A DNA stretch of 64,000 nucleotides, taken from NCBI GenBank assembly GCA_949282345.1, contig CASDOQ010000013.1, positions 1 through 64,000 of the forward strand, in the 5' to 3' direction. Positions 1 through 9,044 of the stretch are shown here, one piece after another. The notes beneath the pieces are model-generated. The model did no database searches and had not been told where the DNA came from. It worked only from the letters and a program-made list of their open reading frames with translations. The DNA is from an uncultured bacterium (GTDB lineage: Bacteria; Bacillota; Clostridia; Oscillospirales; CAG-272). Each line of letters starts with the position of its first letter. Within the stretch, counting starts at the first letter, position 1. Made by a program: the position numbers and the translations under genes.

Positions 1-38
1 CCATTATGCCACCTCCTTTTTAGATTTATGATTTGCGT

Positions 39-692
39 TTATATGCGGAAGCACTTTTGCAGTGCCTTATATTCTCCAACGACCATCAAGGTCTTATCCT
101 CGGTCAGTACCGTATCCGGCGTAATAGAAACAGAAAATTTGCCGTTCTTTTTAATTCCCATAATGTTGACCTTGTATTTTCTGCGGATATCAAGCTGTCC
201 TACCGTCATACCGATCCATTCCTTCGGCACGGTGACTTCAAATATGGCGTGTTCGCCGTCAAGCTCGATATAATCAAGGATATGGTCTGCGCTGTACCGT
301 ATTCCCATCCAAGAAGCAAGCTGCTTTTCGGGATATACGATCTCGTCCGCGCCGTTGCGGAGAAGGAATTTTGCTTGACCGTCGCGCTCTGCACGGGAGA
401 CCACCTTTTTCGCTCCAAGCTCCTTTAGCAAGGACGTCGTTTCAAGCGAGCTTTGGAAATCGCCGCCGATGGTCACAATACACACGTCGTAATTATCAAC
501 ACCGAGAGTACGAAGGAAGTCCTCGTTTGTGCTGTCACCGATCTGTGCGCTCGTTACGAGTGGCGTCACGTCATTGATGCGTTCTTCATCCTGATCTATT
601 GCCATTACGTCGTGTCCAAGCTCGTTAAATTTTCTTGCGATATGCTTTCCAAAATTGCCAACTCCTACGAGCAGAATTGATTTATGTTTCAT
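39..692 (-). CDS. ktrA: KtrA-type potassium uptake regulatory subunit (RCK domains)
   Basis: Cytoplasmic gating subunit of a Ktr/Trk potassium channel; it binds nucleotides and controls the membrane subunit encoded just upstream. The 217-residue protein opens with a Rossmann motif GVGNFG (about residues 10-15) and an acidic end to the second strand (AIDQDEER, about 31-38), typical of an RCK_N domain. The remaining ~80 residues fit RCK_C. Length is normal for KtrA. The start follows AAGGAGATAATACT. It lies 12 bases after the KtrB stop, so the two are one leftward operon. A further leftward gene probably starts at bases 2-4, because an AAGGAGGTGGC site sits right before an ATG there, but only its start codon is in the window. 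Confidence 0.93.
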   Translation of the reverse strand: MKHKSILLVGVGNFGKHIARKFNELGHDVMAIDQDEERINDVTPLVTSAQIGDSTNEDFLRTLGVDNYDVCIVTIGGDFQSSLETTSLLKELGAKKVVSRAERDGQAKFLLRNGADEIVYPEKQLASWMGIRYSADHILDYIELDGEHAIFEVTVPKEWIGMTVGQLDIRRKYKVNIMGIKKNGKFSVSITPDTVLTEDKTLMVVGEYKALQKCFRI

Positions 693-704
693 AGTATTAT
701 CTCC

Positions 705-2036
705 TTATCCTACCGTTACCTTATCAATCGGTAACTTCGATATATTTTTCTTTGTACCGCCAAAGGTGGCGTAAATCAAGGTAAGTCCTCCGACACGTCC
801 GAAGAACATCAGAGCAATTAAAATAATTCGTGATACAGTACCGAGCGAGGGGGTTATTCCGAGTGAAAGACCGACCGTACCGATTGCCGAAGCCGTTTCG
901 TAAAGGCAGGTCATAAGAGGCATTCCTTCAACTGTACTTATGACTGCACCGCCGAGCAAAAACAGCACGATATACAGAAGGCAGATAGCAGAGGCGTACT
1001 TGACTGTATCATCTGCAATTCGGCGCTTAAACATCTGCGCGTTTTCTTTCTTGCGGAATACCGATGTCGCCGAAGCAAACAGAACGGCAAGAGTTGTGGT
1101 TTTCATACCGCCTGCGGTCGAGCCGGGTGAGCCGCCCACAAGCATCAAGAAGATCATAAGCAAGAGTCCGACCTCGCTGATAAGACCGAGGTTTGCCGTA
1201 TTAAAGCCCGCCGTTCTCGGTGTTACTGCTTGAAAAAAAGACAACAGTATTCGCTCACCGATAGCATATCCTTCAAACTCGCAGAAGAAGAAATACAGCG
1301 TGGGAATGAATATCAGCACGCCCGTCATCGCAAGTATGATCTTGCTTTGTGTGCGGTATTTTTTGACACGCCATTTGTGCCTGTATATATCCTCCCAAGT
1401 CAAGAAGCCGATGCCGCCGATTATGATGAGCAACATAATTACAATGCTGATTACGGGATGCGCGGCATAGGCGGTAAGTGAGGAATACTGTCCGCTGACA
1501 TTTCCCATCACATCAAAGCCTGCGTTGCAGAATGCCGATATGGAGTGGAAAACCGCCATCCATATTCCTTTTACTCCGTGATCCATACAGAACACGGGAA
1601 GCATAGCGAGCATTCCAATGGCTTCGACGATCAGCACACCTTTAAGAATAAACCAAGTCAGACGGACGATGCCGCCAACGCTTGGGGCTGACATTGCCTC
1701 CTGCATCGTGCTTCGCTGTCCAAGCCCAATCTTTCTGCCTGCGAGAATAGATACCGAAGCTGCAACCGTTACAACGCCCAAGCCTCCGATCTGAATGAGT
1801 ATGAGAATAACAGCCTGTCCAAAATACGACCAATAGGTTGCCGTATCCTGCACGATAAGTCCTGTTACGCAGACTGCTGAGGTTGATGTGAACAAGGCAT
1901 CTGAAAACGGCGTTACAACACCGTCTTTGCTCGATATGGGGAGCATCAAAAGGAACGCTCCGATCAGTATCACCGCCGCAAATCCAAGTAAAATTACTTG
2001 GAATGACGACAGCTTTAATCTATGTAAAGGTCGCAT
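705..2036 (-). CDS. ktrB: KtrB/TrkH-family potassium channel subunit
   Basis: Membrane subunit of a Ktr/Trk-type potassium uptake system, driven by ion gradients and gated by the RCK subunit downstream. The 443-residue protein is hydrophobic throughout and shows the repeated pore-loop pattern of the superfamily: TSAVCVTGL, AFCNAGFDVMG, TPRTAGFNTANLG and ASAIGTVGLSLG, four selectivity-filter-like segments. Length fits KtrB. RBS AGGAGAGGTG precedes the ATG. By eye its base composition is poorer in G+C than everything beyond about 2.27 kb. Confidence 0.94.
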   Translation of the reverse strand: MRPLHRLKLSSFQVILLGFAAVILIGAFLLMLPISSKDGVVTPFSDALFTSTSAVCVTGLIVQDTATYWSYFGQAVILILIQIGGLGVVTVAASVSILAGRKIGLGQRSTMQEAMSAPSVGGIVRLTWFILKGVLIVEAIGMLAMLPVFCMDHGVKGIWMAVFHSISAFCNAGFDVMGNVSGQYSSLTAYAAHPVISIVIMLLIIIGGIGFLTWEDIYRHKWRVKKYRTQSKIILAMTGVLIFIPTLYFFFCEFEGYAIGERILLSFFQAVTPRTAGFNTANLGLISEVGLLLMIFLMLVGGSPGSTAGGMKTTTLAVLFASATSVFRKKENAQMFKRRIADDTVKYASAICLLYIVLFLLGGAVISTVEGMPLMTCLYETASAIGTVGLSLGITPSLGTVSRIILIALMFFGRVGGLTLIYATFGGTKKNISKLPIDKVTVG

Positions 2037-2106
2037 TATACACCTCTCCTAATACTCTTTCTACAATATACATTTTACCAAAAAGCAGATAAAGACGGCA
2101 TTAGCA

Positions 2107-2162
2107 CTCTACCGCGCGGTATTAAGATTGTATAAAGATAGCCCTCGCTCCATTTCGGAATG
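2107..2162 (-). terminator. Probable intrinsic terminator of the truncated leftward gene upstream of ktrB
   Basis: On the minus strand GCCCTCATTCC pairs with GGAGCGAGGGC across a GAAAT loop (about 2138-2164), followed by a moderately T-rich stretch (TATCTTTATAC). It lies about 40 bases past the stop codon at 2200-2202, where a leftward gene remnant ends. The T tract is imperfect, so this is moderate. Confidence 0.45.
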
Positions 2163-2199
2163 AGGGCGGATAATTTATTGCGAAGCCACCCAAGAAATG

Positions 2200-2268
2200 C
2201 TATGATTGTCTTTTTCGAGTCAGAATAATTCCCGCAAAAGCACCGATAAAAGCAATCGGAGCTGTTCT
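2200..2268 (-). pseudogene. 3' end of an unidentified leftward membrane or surface protein gene, cut at a junction
   Basis: Reading the minus strand towards the stop at 2200-2202 gives a short tail: a hydrophobic helix-like segment (APIAFIGAFAGIILT) then a basic end (RKRQS) and stop. This is how many membrane-anchored or cell-wall-anchored proteins end. The frame hits a stop about 30 bases further upstream, beyond the apparent junction at about 2260-2285. Only ~22 residues survive, so the family cannot be named. Its position just before a terminator-like hairpin supports it being a true gene end. Confidence 0.4.
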
Positions 2269-2272
2269 TACC

Positions 2273-2650
2273 TTCGCCACGATCAATCACGAAAACTACA
2301 AACTTCTCTGCGATATCGGGAATTTCATCGATGCGGACGAGGATTGCGTTTCTGCCGTTTCCAAACTTCTGCCCCACATCTGCTTCGTCCATGCAAAGGA
2401 TTTTTTCCTGCGGAGCGGCATGACGTACGATCCCGGAAAAGGCTTCTACCGTACGAGAGGCGGCAATTTTATCCGTTCGACGATCTTCGGTCACGGGAAC
2501 TTTCCGACCTATCAGATCCTGTGGGCCATCAAAAAATCGGGGTATGACGGCTACGTTTCCCTGGAATTCGAGGGGATCGAGGAGCCGAAGATGGCGGTGG
2601 AGATCAGTATTGAAAACATGAAGCGAATGCTCGCCGATCTGGAAAAATAA
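2273..2650 (+). pseudogene. 5'-truncated sugar phosphate isomerase/epimerase (xylose-isomerase-like TIM barrel), C-terminal part
   Basis: The frame reads NYKLLCDIGNF (from about 2291), then FVHAKDF, then FYRTRGGNF, GHGNFP and GYDGYVSLEFEG, ending at a TAA at 2648-2650. These are the C-terminal signatures of AP_endonuc_2-type sugar isomerases: the metal-site DxGN, HAKD and a final EFEG. About 125 residues remain of an expected ~270-300, and no start codon or RBS lies upstream. The frame runs into unrelated sequence before about 2270. In a normal locus this enzyme would fit the sugar-uptake operon next door. It is followed by a terminator. Confidence 0.8.
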
Positions 2651-2661
2651 TTTTTCTTCTG

Positions 2662-2690
2662 AAAAAGACGCCCGTTCGGGCGTCTTTTTT
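2662..2690 (+). terminator. Intrinsic terminator after the isomerase remnant
   Basis: AAAAAGACGCCCG pairs with CGGGCGTCTTTTTT across a four-base TTCG-type loop, giving a long perfect stem with a T6 tail, 11 bases past the stop codon. Confidence 0.88.
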
Positions 2691-2754
2691 ATGATGCTCG
2701 CCTACGGGATCAGGGGCGCAAAGAAAGAACTCCGCCCCCTCCGTCCAAAACGAT

Positions 2755-2799
2755 GCAAAGAAAGAACTCCGCCTCCGTCCGAAGAGGAAAGCGGAGTTC
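2755..2799 (-). terminator. Probable terminator of the leftward sugar-uptake operon
   Basis: On the minus strand GAACTCCGC (2791-2799) pairs with GCGGAGTTC (2764-2772), followed by TTTCTTTGC. It starts about 13 bases past the stop of the last permease gene. A direct repeat of the downstream arm (GCAAAGAAAGAACTCCGCC at 2718 and 2755) lies beyond it. Confidence 0.65.
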
Positions 2800-2811
2800 G
2801 ACGTGAGAAGA

Positions 2812-3894
2812 TCAACCGACGATACCGGAACGTTCAATTCCCTGCACCAGATATTTCTGGCAGAAGAGATAGACGATAACCAGCGGGAAGATGATCATCA
2901 GACCGGCCGTGTTTTTAATGGCCGAATAATAGAGACTCTGTCCTGCGTAGTTGGTTTCCAGCGATTTCGGTATTTCTGCGATATCGGGCATCAGCGTGAT
3001 TCTGTTGGCCGCCGGGAAGAAGAGCTTTGTGTAGAACTCATCCGTCCACTGCCAGGAGAAGGCAAACAGGAACACCGTGATCATCATCGGGATCGAAAGC
3101 GGCAGGATGATGGTGAAAAAGGTGTGCATGACGGAAGAGCCGTCCACGTAGGCGGATTCCTCCAACTCATCCGGGACGCCGCGGAAGAACTGCCGCAACA
3201 TGAAGATGTACAGTCCGTTCTTGAAAGCAAGCCCGGTAGCGGAAATGATCAGCATCGGCCAGAAGGTATTGAGGAGGTCGTTCTCCATAATATTCACGCC
3301 GAAGAGCTGAAGCAGACCCGGGATAATCCGAACCCCTTCCGCCGTAGTGAAACCGGCCAGACCACCGATATCAAAATAGCGGAAGTGCATGGTCAGAGAG
3401 AGTTTCAACGTCTCGTGGGGAACGATCATCGTCAGAACAACGCAAATGAGGATCAGCTTATTTGCCTTGAACTTGAACTTCGCCAGACCATATCCGATCA
3501 TACAGCAAACGAACGTCTGCAACAGAGCGGCCGAGATCGAAAGAAGTGTCGTGTTCAGGAAAGCGTCCAGATACTTGTTTTCCAAGAATATCGCCTTATA
3601 GGTATCCAACGTGAAATGCTTTGGAACGATACGCACGGTAACGTCCACGAAGTCCTCCATTCCCATGAAGGAACCGGCAATCTTGGAGAAGAACGGGAAA
3701 AGGATAACATAGGATATGCCCAGCATGATAACAAACCGGAAGACATGCCATACCACCTGCGTCAGGAAATAAGTGGAGAAGATCTTTAACCGGAGTCTTT
3801 TCCAGAAGGGCATCTTGCCTTCGTAATCCACGTGAATACGGTTTTTGGTCACTTTTGTGACGTGCGCCGAACTCTGTGTCATTTCGGTACTCAT
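2812..3894 (-). CDS. Carbohydrate ABC transporter permease (MalG/UgpE type), second of the distal pair
   Basis: Inner-membrane permease of a binding-protein-dependent sugar importer (BPD_transp_1). The 360-residue protein has a ~50-residue N-terminal cytoplasmic lead followed by about six membrane segments. The EAA loop that docks the ATPase reads EESAYVDGSSVMHTF followed by ILPLSIPM. The C-terminus (YLVQGIERSGIVG) is typical of the CUT1 MalG side: the usual ending is QRYFVQGLTAGAVKG-like. It is the last gene of a seven-gene leftward operon, 12 bases after its partner permease. RBS AGGAGGTGGAGAA precedes the ATG. The substrate cannot be told from the sequence. Confidence 0.93.
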   Translation of the reverse strand: MSTEMTQSSAHVTKVTKNRIHVDYEGKMPFWKRLRLKIFSTYFLTQVVWHVFRFVIMLGISYVILFPFFSKIAGSFMGMEDFVDVTVRIVPKHFTLDTYKAIFLENKYLDAFLNTTLLSISAALLQTFVCCMIGYGLAKFKFKANKLILICVVLTMIVPHETLKLSLTMHFRYFDIGGLAGFTTAEGVRIIPGLLQLFGVNIMENDLLNTFWPMLIISATGLAFKNGLYIFMLRQFFRGVPDELEESAYVDGSSVMHTFFTIILPLSIPMMITVFLFAFSWQWTDEFYTKLFFPAANRITLMPDIAEIPKSLETNYAGQSLYYSAIKNTAGLMIIFPLVIVYLFCQKYLVQGIERSGIVG

Positions 3895-3906
3895 TTCTCC
3901 ACCTCC

Positions 3907-4995
3907 TTAATCCCGTTTTTGGTAAAATATGAACGCTGAAGCGATGGCCACAAATATGCCGATGATCAACATGATGGCAAGGAAGTAGATCCATGACATT
4001 GCCGTTGCCAATTCGCCCATATCCGTACTTGTCTTAGAAGTAATATAAGTCATGACCACGTTGGAAGAACTGGTAAACGAGTCGATGATCGTATAGATCG
4101 CATTGACGAGGATCATCGGGCTGATCATCGGGAAGGTGATCTTCCAGAAGGTTTCCCATGCGGTTGCCCCCTCGATCATACAGGCTTCGTAAATAGCCGG
4201 AGAAATCGACTGCAAGCCCGCCAGGAAGATCAGCATTTGTACGCCGGAACGGTTGATGATGTTATAAATATCGTTGACGAGGCCGGTAACGTAAACGACT
4301 ATCTCGTTTCCGATCTTCATGTTCTCAAACAGCACCGCGATATCCATGGCGGAAATGATCTGTCCGGTCGCGTTTTCCTGCGCTCCGGTCGAAATACCGT
4401 TCCCGGAGCCCATGTGATCCGACAGTGTATCCTCTATATTGATCGAATCCATCAGACCGGTCGCGATGATAACGGGAACGAAGAAGATTGCACGGAAGGC
4501 AGCACGCCCAAGCATTTTCTGGTTCAGAATAACGGCGATGAACAGCGAGAAAATAACGATGGCAGGCACATCAAAGATCAGTTGCTTGATCCCTTCAAGC
4601 AATTTCTGCGAGAAAGAAGGGTCGGTAAGCAATGCGTCCTGATAGTGCTTTAGACCGGCGAAGGACATGGTAAGACCGCCACCCTTCACGCTGGAGATCG
4701 TAGCCAAACTGAACCAAAGCGAGTCAAGAATGACAGGCAGATAGAGGAAGAGCATCCCGATAACAAACGGGAGAACGAACATCCATCCCGACCGCGCCTT
4801 TCTCTTATCGAGAGAGGCGGGACGGATCACTTTGGAAAGGCCGGTCTTTTCATAGAACTTGCCAACGGCAGTACCGACGCATTTCGCACCTTTGCCGATC
4901 GCTCCGGTTACGGGAGCCGTTTTCTCTTTGATGAATTTGCCGGCTCCGGCCAGTTTTTGTCTGGCCGAGCCGCAAAGATCTTTGAACTTAGACAT
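3907..4995 (-). CDS. Carbohydrate ABC transporter permease (MalF/UgpA type), first of the distal pair
   Basis: CUT1-type permease, 362 residues from the chosen start. I use the ATG at 4993-4995 because GGAGGG lies 8 bases before it; the longer open frame to 5040 only overlaps the upstream gene. The first ~80 residues are an unusual basic, alanine/glycine-rich cytoplasmic extension (KTAPVTGAIGKGAK..., then FYEKTGLSK), before the first membrane segment (WMFVLPFVIGMLFLYLP). The EAA loop reads YEACMIEGATAWETFWKIT followed by FPMISPMI. Its start overlaps the stop of the upstream 1345-residue protein by 8 bases, suggesting translational coupling. Confidence 0.92.
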   Translation of the reverse strand: MSKFKDLCGSARQKLAGAGKFIKEKTAPVTGAIGKGAKCVGTAVGKFYEKTGLSKVIRPASLDKRKARSGWMFVLPFVIGMLFLYLPVILDSLWFSLATISSVKGGGLTMSFAGLKHYQDALLTDPSFSQKLLEGIKQLIFDVPAIVIFSLFIAVILNQKMLGRAAFRAIFFVPVIIATGLMDSINIEDTLSDHMGSGNGISTGAQENATGQIISAMDIAVLFENMKIGNEIVVYVTGLVNDIYNIINRSGVQMLIFLAGLQSISPAIYEACMIEGATAWETFWKITFPMISPMILVNAIYTIIDSFTSSSNVVMTYITSKTSTDMGELATAMSWIYFLAIMLIIGIFVAIASAFIFYQKRD

Positions 4996-7900
4996 AACGG
5001 TAATTCCCTCCATCGATGCGAATGCCCTGATACGGTTCAAGCGTAATCGGGTTGCCGCCGTTGATTCCGTTGATGCGGACTTTCACAGCGAAGATGTTAT
5101 AGTTGAGAACGAATCTGACTTGGTTGCCGTCACGTCCCTCATAGGTCACCATGACGATATGCTCATCATCCAACGTGTAATCCGTACGGACGTAAGCGTA
5201 TCCGTCCTCGGCGAAGGAATCGGTCTGGTTGAAGTTGAACTTTTCCCCGATACGCCCAGCGAGGTCGGTTCCGTCAACGGTTGCAAAGACAAAGCCGTTC
5301 TGCTGGCAGTACTTCACCACATTCCAGTACGCAGTGCCTTGTTCCGCCACCACGTATGCCTCGGTCTTCCCGGAAACGACGTAGGAGTTGAAGGCGATGA
5401 TCTGTTCCTTTGTCAGCGCACCGGTCTGGCCGAGAGCCGCTTTCAGGCTCTCATACATGGCAAAGTACTCGGGAGAATAGGTGGCGTAATACTCGGCAAG
5501 GATCTGACGGACGGCCGTCTCCAGAGCCTTCCACTCGGGGTCGGTATTGTCTGCAGAAGCGTAATACTGTGCATACACGGAGCCGACGGCTGCTTTGATC
5601 GCGGGAACAATCAGTTCGTTTTCCGTAAATACGCAGACTTCCATGTAGCCGAGGTTGACTTTAAGGTCCTCCAGGCCGTTGCCCTCTGCGTACGCTCTTT
5701 CTACCACGTCGCGCCATTCCTGCGTGAATTCGGAAAATTTACCGATCTTATCGGAGTCCACAGCCGCATTCGGATCACCGTTGATGAACTTGGAAAGTTT
5801 CATTCCCGTCGGATCCAGTTCATCAGCAAGAGCCGCACTGCGGAGCTGCCCGTCAAGCGTTTTGGCCTTTTCGTAGATCGAAACCCCGATATAGAATCTT
5901 TCGATCTGCTCGTACTTCGCTCCCTCGATGCTTTCGCGGAGGGCCTCTGTCACAGCGGCATTGAGCTGATTGCGATTTGCGGCCACTTCGGTTTCTTTCA
6001 GGATGCGCTCACCCTTCAAAAAGCTGTGGTTGACGATCAGATATTCCTGCAGATCGCCGAGAGCGGCGTTCAGACGGCGGTAATGACCGATCAGGGTATT
6101 TGCCCCGGCAGGATCATCGTTCGTTCCGCGCCAGATATCGTAGCGGATCGAATAATACTTATTGAAGTCCTCATCGCGCTTCAGCAACAGGATGTTTTCA
6201 TTCCGATACGAAAGCATGTAGTAAGGAGACGCGCCGTTTTCAATCGACTTCAGGAGGTTATACTTGGTATCGCCGGAAGTGTTCAGCGCAGTGCCGGTAT
6301 AATGGATCGCCCCGTGAAGCACCATAGCCATGAACGGCACGGAGGCACTCTCATAGCGGTAATTACTGGCGCTCAGCGGCATTTCAAGCAAATGCTTGAC
6401 GTACGGCAAGGCGTAGAAGTTCCCACCCGAGGTCATCACCGATTTGTAATTCTCTTTCACCGTGCTGAAGACGCCGGACACGTCTTTCTTTGCCTCTTCA
6501 CGGTTGATCAGATTATCGGTATCGAAGTTTGAGTTGAGGTCGGAGCCGAGGGTGGAAACCGAGAGCCCGAAGCTGCCGTCCTCGGTATACTTGATCAGAT
6601 TGGCGGAGAATTGATCGAAATACTTCGAGATCACGTTCGTCGCGACGCACATATTGAAGTAGCTGTCGAAGGTCTGATACACGGCATCGTAGATCTGCTT
6701 ACTGCAATACCGGTTATCCACCGCGCGGGCTCCGGCAGATTTCAGCGAAATCCCGTCAAACGCTTTCTCGTTATTAATATAAACGAAATCGAAGTCGGGA
6801 TAGACGCCGAATCCCTTCTCGGACGCATAGGCGATAAGATTCGAGAATCCCGAACTTCCGCCCGCATTTTTCTCCCACCTCAACCCGGTCGGATAGGTGG
6901 ACGCCATACCGCCGTTTGCATAACCGGTCAGTTTGAAGTTGATATTGGAGATGCCGGCACTGACGAGATCCTCATAGATCGTACGGACATCGTCGAACGA
7001 GGTCAGCGGATCATGAACGGTGACAGGAACAGAAAGCACCTGTTTAGTCGTTTTGATCGTACCAAATGTCTCGATATACAGCGGAATATCGGTTCCGGTC
7101 TCGGTCAGACGGCTGAGCGTCCCATTGGCATACAGATAGTCGCGGTAGACTTTGGCCATCCCCAGCCAATCGGCAGAGGCAAGCCCCTGCGCTCTCCCGG
7201 CCGCGGAATCCGAAAGCATCTTGATGCGGGTCGAGTAGTTGCCGGTGTATTTCCGATCTGCCACGACCGTCCATTCGGTGTTTCCGCTGACCGAGATCGT
7301 ATCCGCCAGATCGTACGTATCCTTCGGGCGCGGATAATACGTGCTGTAAGCAGACGCGTAGTTATGCGCCGTGGCACCGAAAGAAGCGTTGAGCGTCGTC
7401 ATGGCGTCGCCTTCTTCCAAGATGGCCACATACCCGGTCTTGATCGGTTTGAGGTCGTACAGATACTCGCCTTTTTCATTCGTCAGGTGATTCCCGGCAT
7501 CATCCAGCATCGGGGTTTCAATGACCTGCGAAGTGCCGACAACGCCGTACACAGGCATCCGCACAACTTCCTGGTTCTGACCGCTGATGGTATAGTAAGC
7601 ATAATCCTGCCCGTATACCTTCCCGCTCCAGAGGACCGCGGCTTTCACGTTCTTGGTGTAAAGGTCGCTATACCGGAAGATCGTCCCGGCTCCATCCGGG
7701 AAGAAGACGTAACCGTCGTAGAGAATGCTATTGGACGAATTTCCGCCGTAAACGCCGGCAGGAAGCGTATCGGTCGCCGCTACACGATGCTCGCCGAAGG
7801 TCTCGGTGCTCATACGCCCGACGCCAAAGTAGTTCAGCACACTGATGTATTCAAGGCGGAAGAGCGTTTCATCATACCGGAAGCCGTTGGCAGGCAGGCG

Positions 7901-9025
7901 AACCTGGAGGCTGCCGTCGGTCGGGTCGATCGTATACTCAAGAGAAACTTTGAAGAGAGGCGGCGTTTCTTCCTTGGAAACATACCCGGTCTCCGCATGG
8001 TCGAGTTCAAGGTCGTCATACCCGTATTCCGGGCAGTAGAGTTTCACAAAAGACTCTAGCGAAACGAGCTGTTTATCGGTATAAGTCTCGTCGCGGGTGT
8101 AGATCGTCTGATAGCGGGTATTCCCTTCCCCGTCCGTGATCTTATTTTTGGTGATGGGATACTTGGTATGCATCTGATGGAGCAAGTTGGAGTTCTTGAT
8201 CTCGTTCGGATTCTGATAGGTGTATCCGGCAAAGATCTTTCCGAGCTGAATCAGCGCCTTTCCGTGTACGTTCGGATCATAGTCCGGGGACTGCCTCGCG
8301 AAAGCGGCTGCGCAGTCCTTGGCAAAATAGGTCGCATACTCCGTGGCTTTGGGTTCCGTCGGGAATTTGACCGTGCTGAGGTCTACCCCGAGTTCTTCTG
8401 CCATCTTTTCGACATAAGCTCTTGCCGGCTTCACGATCTTTTCATAGAAAGATTCTTCCGTGATCCAACCCGGGAGCAGATACTCGGCGTTTTCACGGCC
8501 GATCGAGTATACCATACGGATACCGTTCTTGATATACTTCATCTGGATCTGCCCGCGCTGAGCCGCGTCGGTGAAGCTGTACATATACTTGATGTTGCCG
8601 TCGTTGCCGCGATAGGCGACCATGATCTGCGAGAGGAGCTGCTCACGCACCGACTTGGAGATCTGATCGTTGTCGGCAAAATCATAGGGGTTCGTGGAAA
8701 GTGCTTCGCCGGTCAGGGTGTTGTAATAGATCACCTCGCCGGTATACCGGGATGCCCACAACTGATAGTTTCCCAGCGAGAGAACGAGCGAGAGTTTATC
8801 GATCCCGGTCTTGTTTCCTTCGGCATCGGTCACTTTCCCCTCGCAACGTTCCAGAAAACTGGCGTAGGAAGTGTACAAAGCGGCCTCGGTCGCCCGCTCA
8901 TATGCGGATCCGTCGGTTTTGTCGACGAACTCTGCATACGCCTCCACCGCCGTGAAGGAAAACAGCGGGAAAACGACACCGGCAAGCATCAGGACGGCAA
9001 GGAACACAGAGATTATTTTTTTCAT
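4988..9025 (-). CDS. Very large secreted protein with TIM-barrel-like core (DUF5696-like), probable glycan-active partner of the uptake operon
   Basis: A 1345-residue exported protein. The start at 9023-9025 has AAGGAGGAAGAAAGT before it and begins a clear signal peptide (MKKIISVFLAVLMLAG, ending near AYA). I recognise the layout, from memory, as that of DUF5696 proteins found beside sugar ABC permeases in Firmicutes; this needs an HMM check. The central part (about 645-950) alternates strand and helix like a TIM barrel: PLYIETFG (~647), SAGISNINFKLTGYANGG, GFGVYPDFDFVYIN (~740) and LGSDLNSNF (~822). This resembles glycoside hydrolases of the GH101/GH66 type, but the catalytic residues are not established. 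The C-terminal 100 residues look like an all-beta module. A role in trimming or holding the substrate outside the cell is inference. Confidence 0.75.
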   Translation of the reverse strand: MKKIISVFLAVLMLAGVVFPLFSFTAVEAYAEFVDKTDGSAYERATEAALYTSYASFLERCEGKVTDAEGNKTGIDKLSLVLSLGNYQLWASRYTGEVIYYNTLTGEALSTNPYDFADNDQISKSVREQLLSQIMVAYRGNDGNIKYMYSFTDAAQRGQIQMKYIKNGIRMVYSIGRENAEYLLPGWITEESFYEKIVKPARAYVEKMAEELGVDLSTVKFPTEPKATEYATYFAKDCAAAFARQSPDYDPNVHGKALIQLGKIFAGYTYQNPNEIKNSNLLHQMHTKYPITKNKITDGEGNTRYQTIYTRDETYTDKQLVSLESFVKLYCPEYGYDDLELDHAETGYVSKEETPPLFKVSLEYTIDPTDGSLQVRLPANGFRYDETLFRLEYISVLNYFGVGRMSTETFGEHRVAATDTLPAGVYGGNSSNSILYDGYVFFPDGAGTIFRYSDLYTKNVKAAVLWSGKVYGQDYAYYTISGQNQEVVRMPVYGVVGTSQVIETPMLDDAGNHLTNEKGEYLYDLKPIKTGYVAILEEGDAMTTLNASFGATAHNYASAYSTYYPRPKDTYDLADTISVSGNTEWTVVADRKYTGNYSTRIKMLSDSAAGRAQGLASADWLGMAKVYRDYLYANGTLSRLTETGTDIPLYIETFGTIKTTKQVLSVPVTVHDPLTSFDDVRTIYEDLVSAGISNINFKLTGYANGGMASTYPTGLRWEKNAGGSSGFSNLIAYASEKGFGVYPDFDFVYINNEKAFDGISLKSAGARAVDNRYCSKQIYDAVYQTFDSYFNMCVATNVISKYFDQFSANLIKYTEDGSFGLSVSTLGSDLNSNFDTDNLINREEAKKDVSGVFSTVKENYKSVMTSGGNFYALPYVKHLLEMPLSASNYRYESASVPFMAMVLHGAIHYTGTALNTSGDTKYNLLKSIENGASPYYMLSYRNENILLLKRDEDFNKYYSIRYDIWRGTNDDPAGANTLIGHYRRLNAALGDLQEYLIVNHSFLKGERILKETEVAANRNQLNAAVTEALRESIEGAKYEQIERFYIGVSIYEKAKTLDGQLRSAALADELDPTGMKLSKFINGDPNAAVDSDKIGKFSEFTQEWRDVVERAYAEGNGLEDLKVNLGYMEVCVFTENELIVPAIKAAVGSVYAQYYASADNTDPEWKALETAVRQILAEYYATYSPEYFAMYESLKAALGQTGALTKEQIIAFNSYVVSGKTEAYVVAEQGTAYWNVVKYCQQNGFVFATVDGTDLAGRIGEKFNFNQTDSFAEDGYAYVRTDYTLDDEHIVMVTYEGRDGNQVRFVLNYNIFAVKVRINGINGGNPITLEPYQGIRIDGGNYRYV

Positions 9026-9044
9026 ACTTTCTTCCTCCTTACCG

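Noticed and set aside
2075-2494. Open frame of 139 codons on the minus strand
   Set aside because: It runs through the truncated isomerase on the opposite strand and across the junction; no protein family features and no RBS.
4859-6532. Rightward 557-codon open frame
   Set aside because: Antisense to the large secreted protein, with no RBS or domain of its own.
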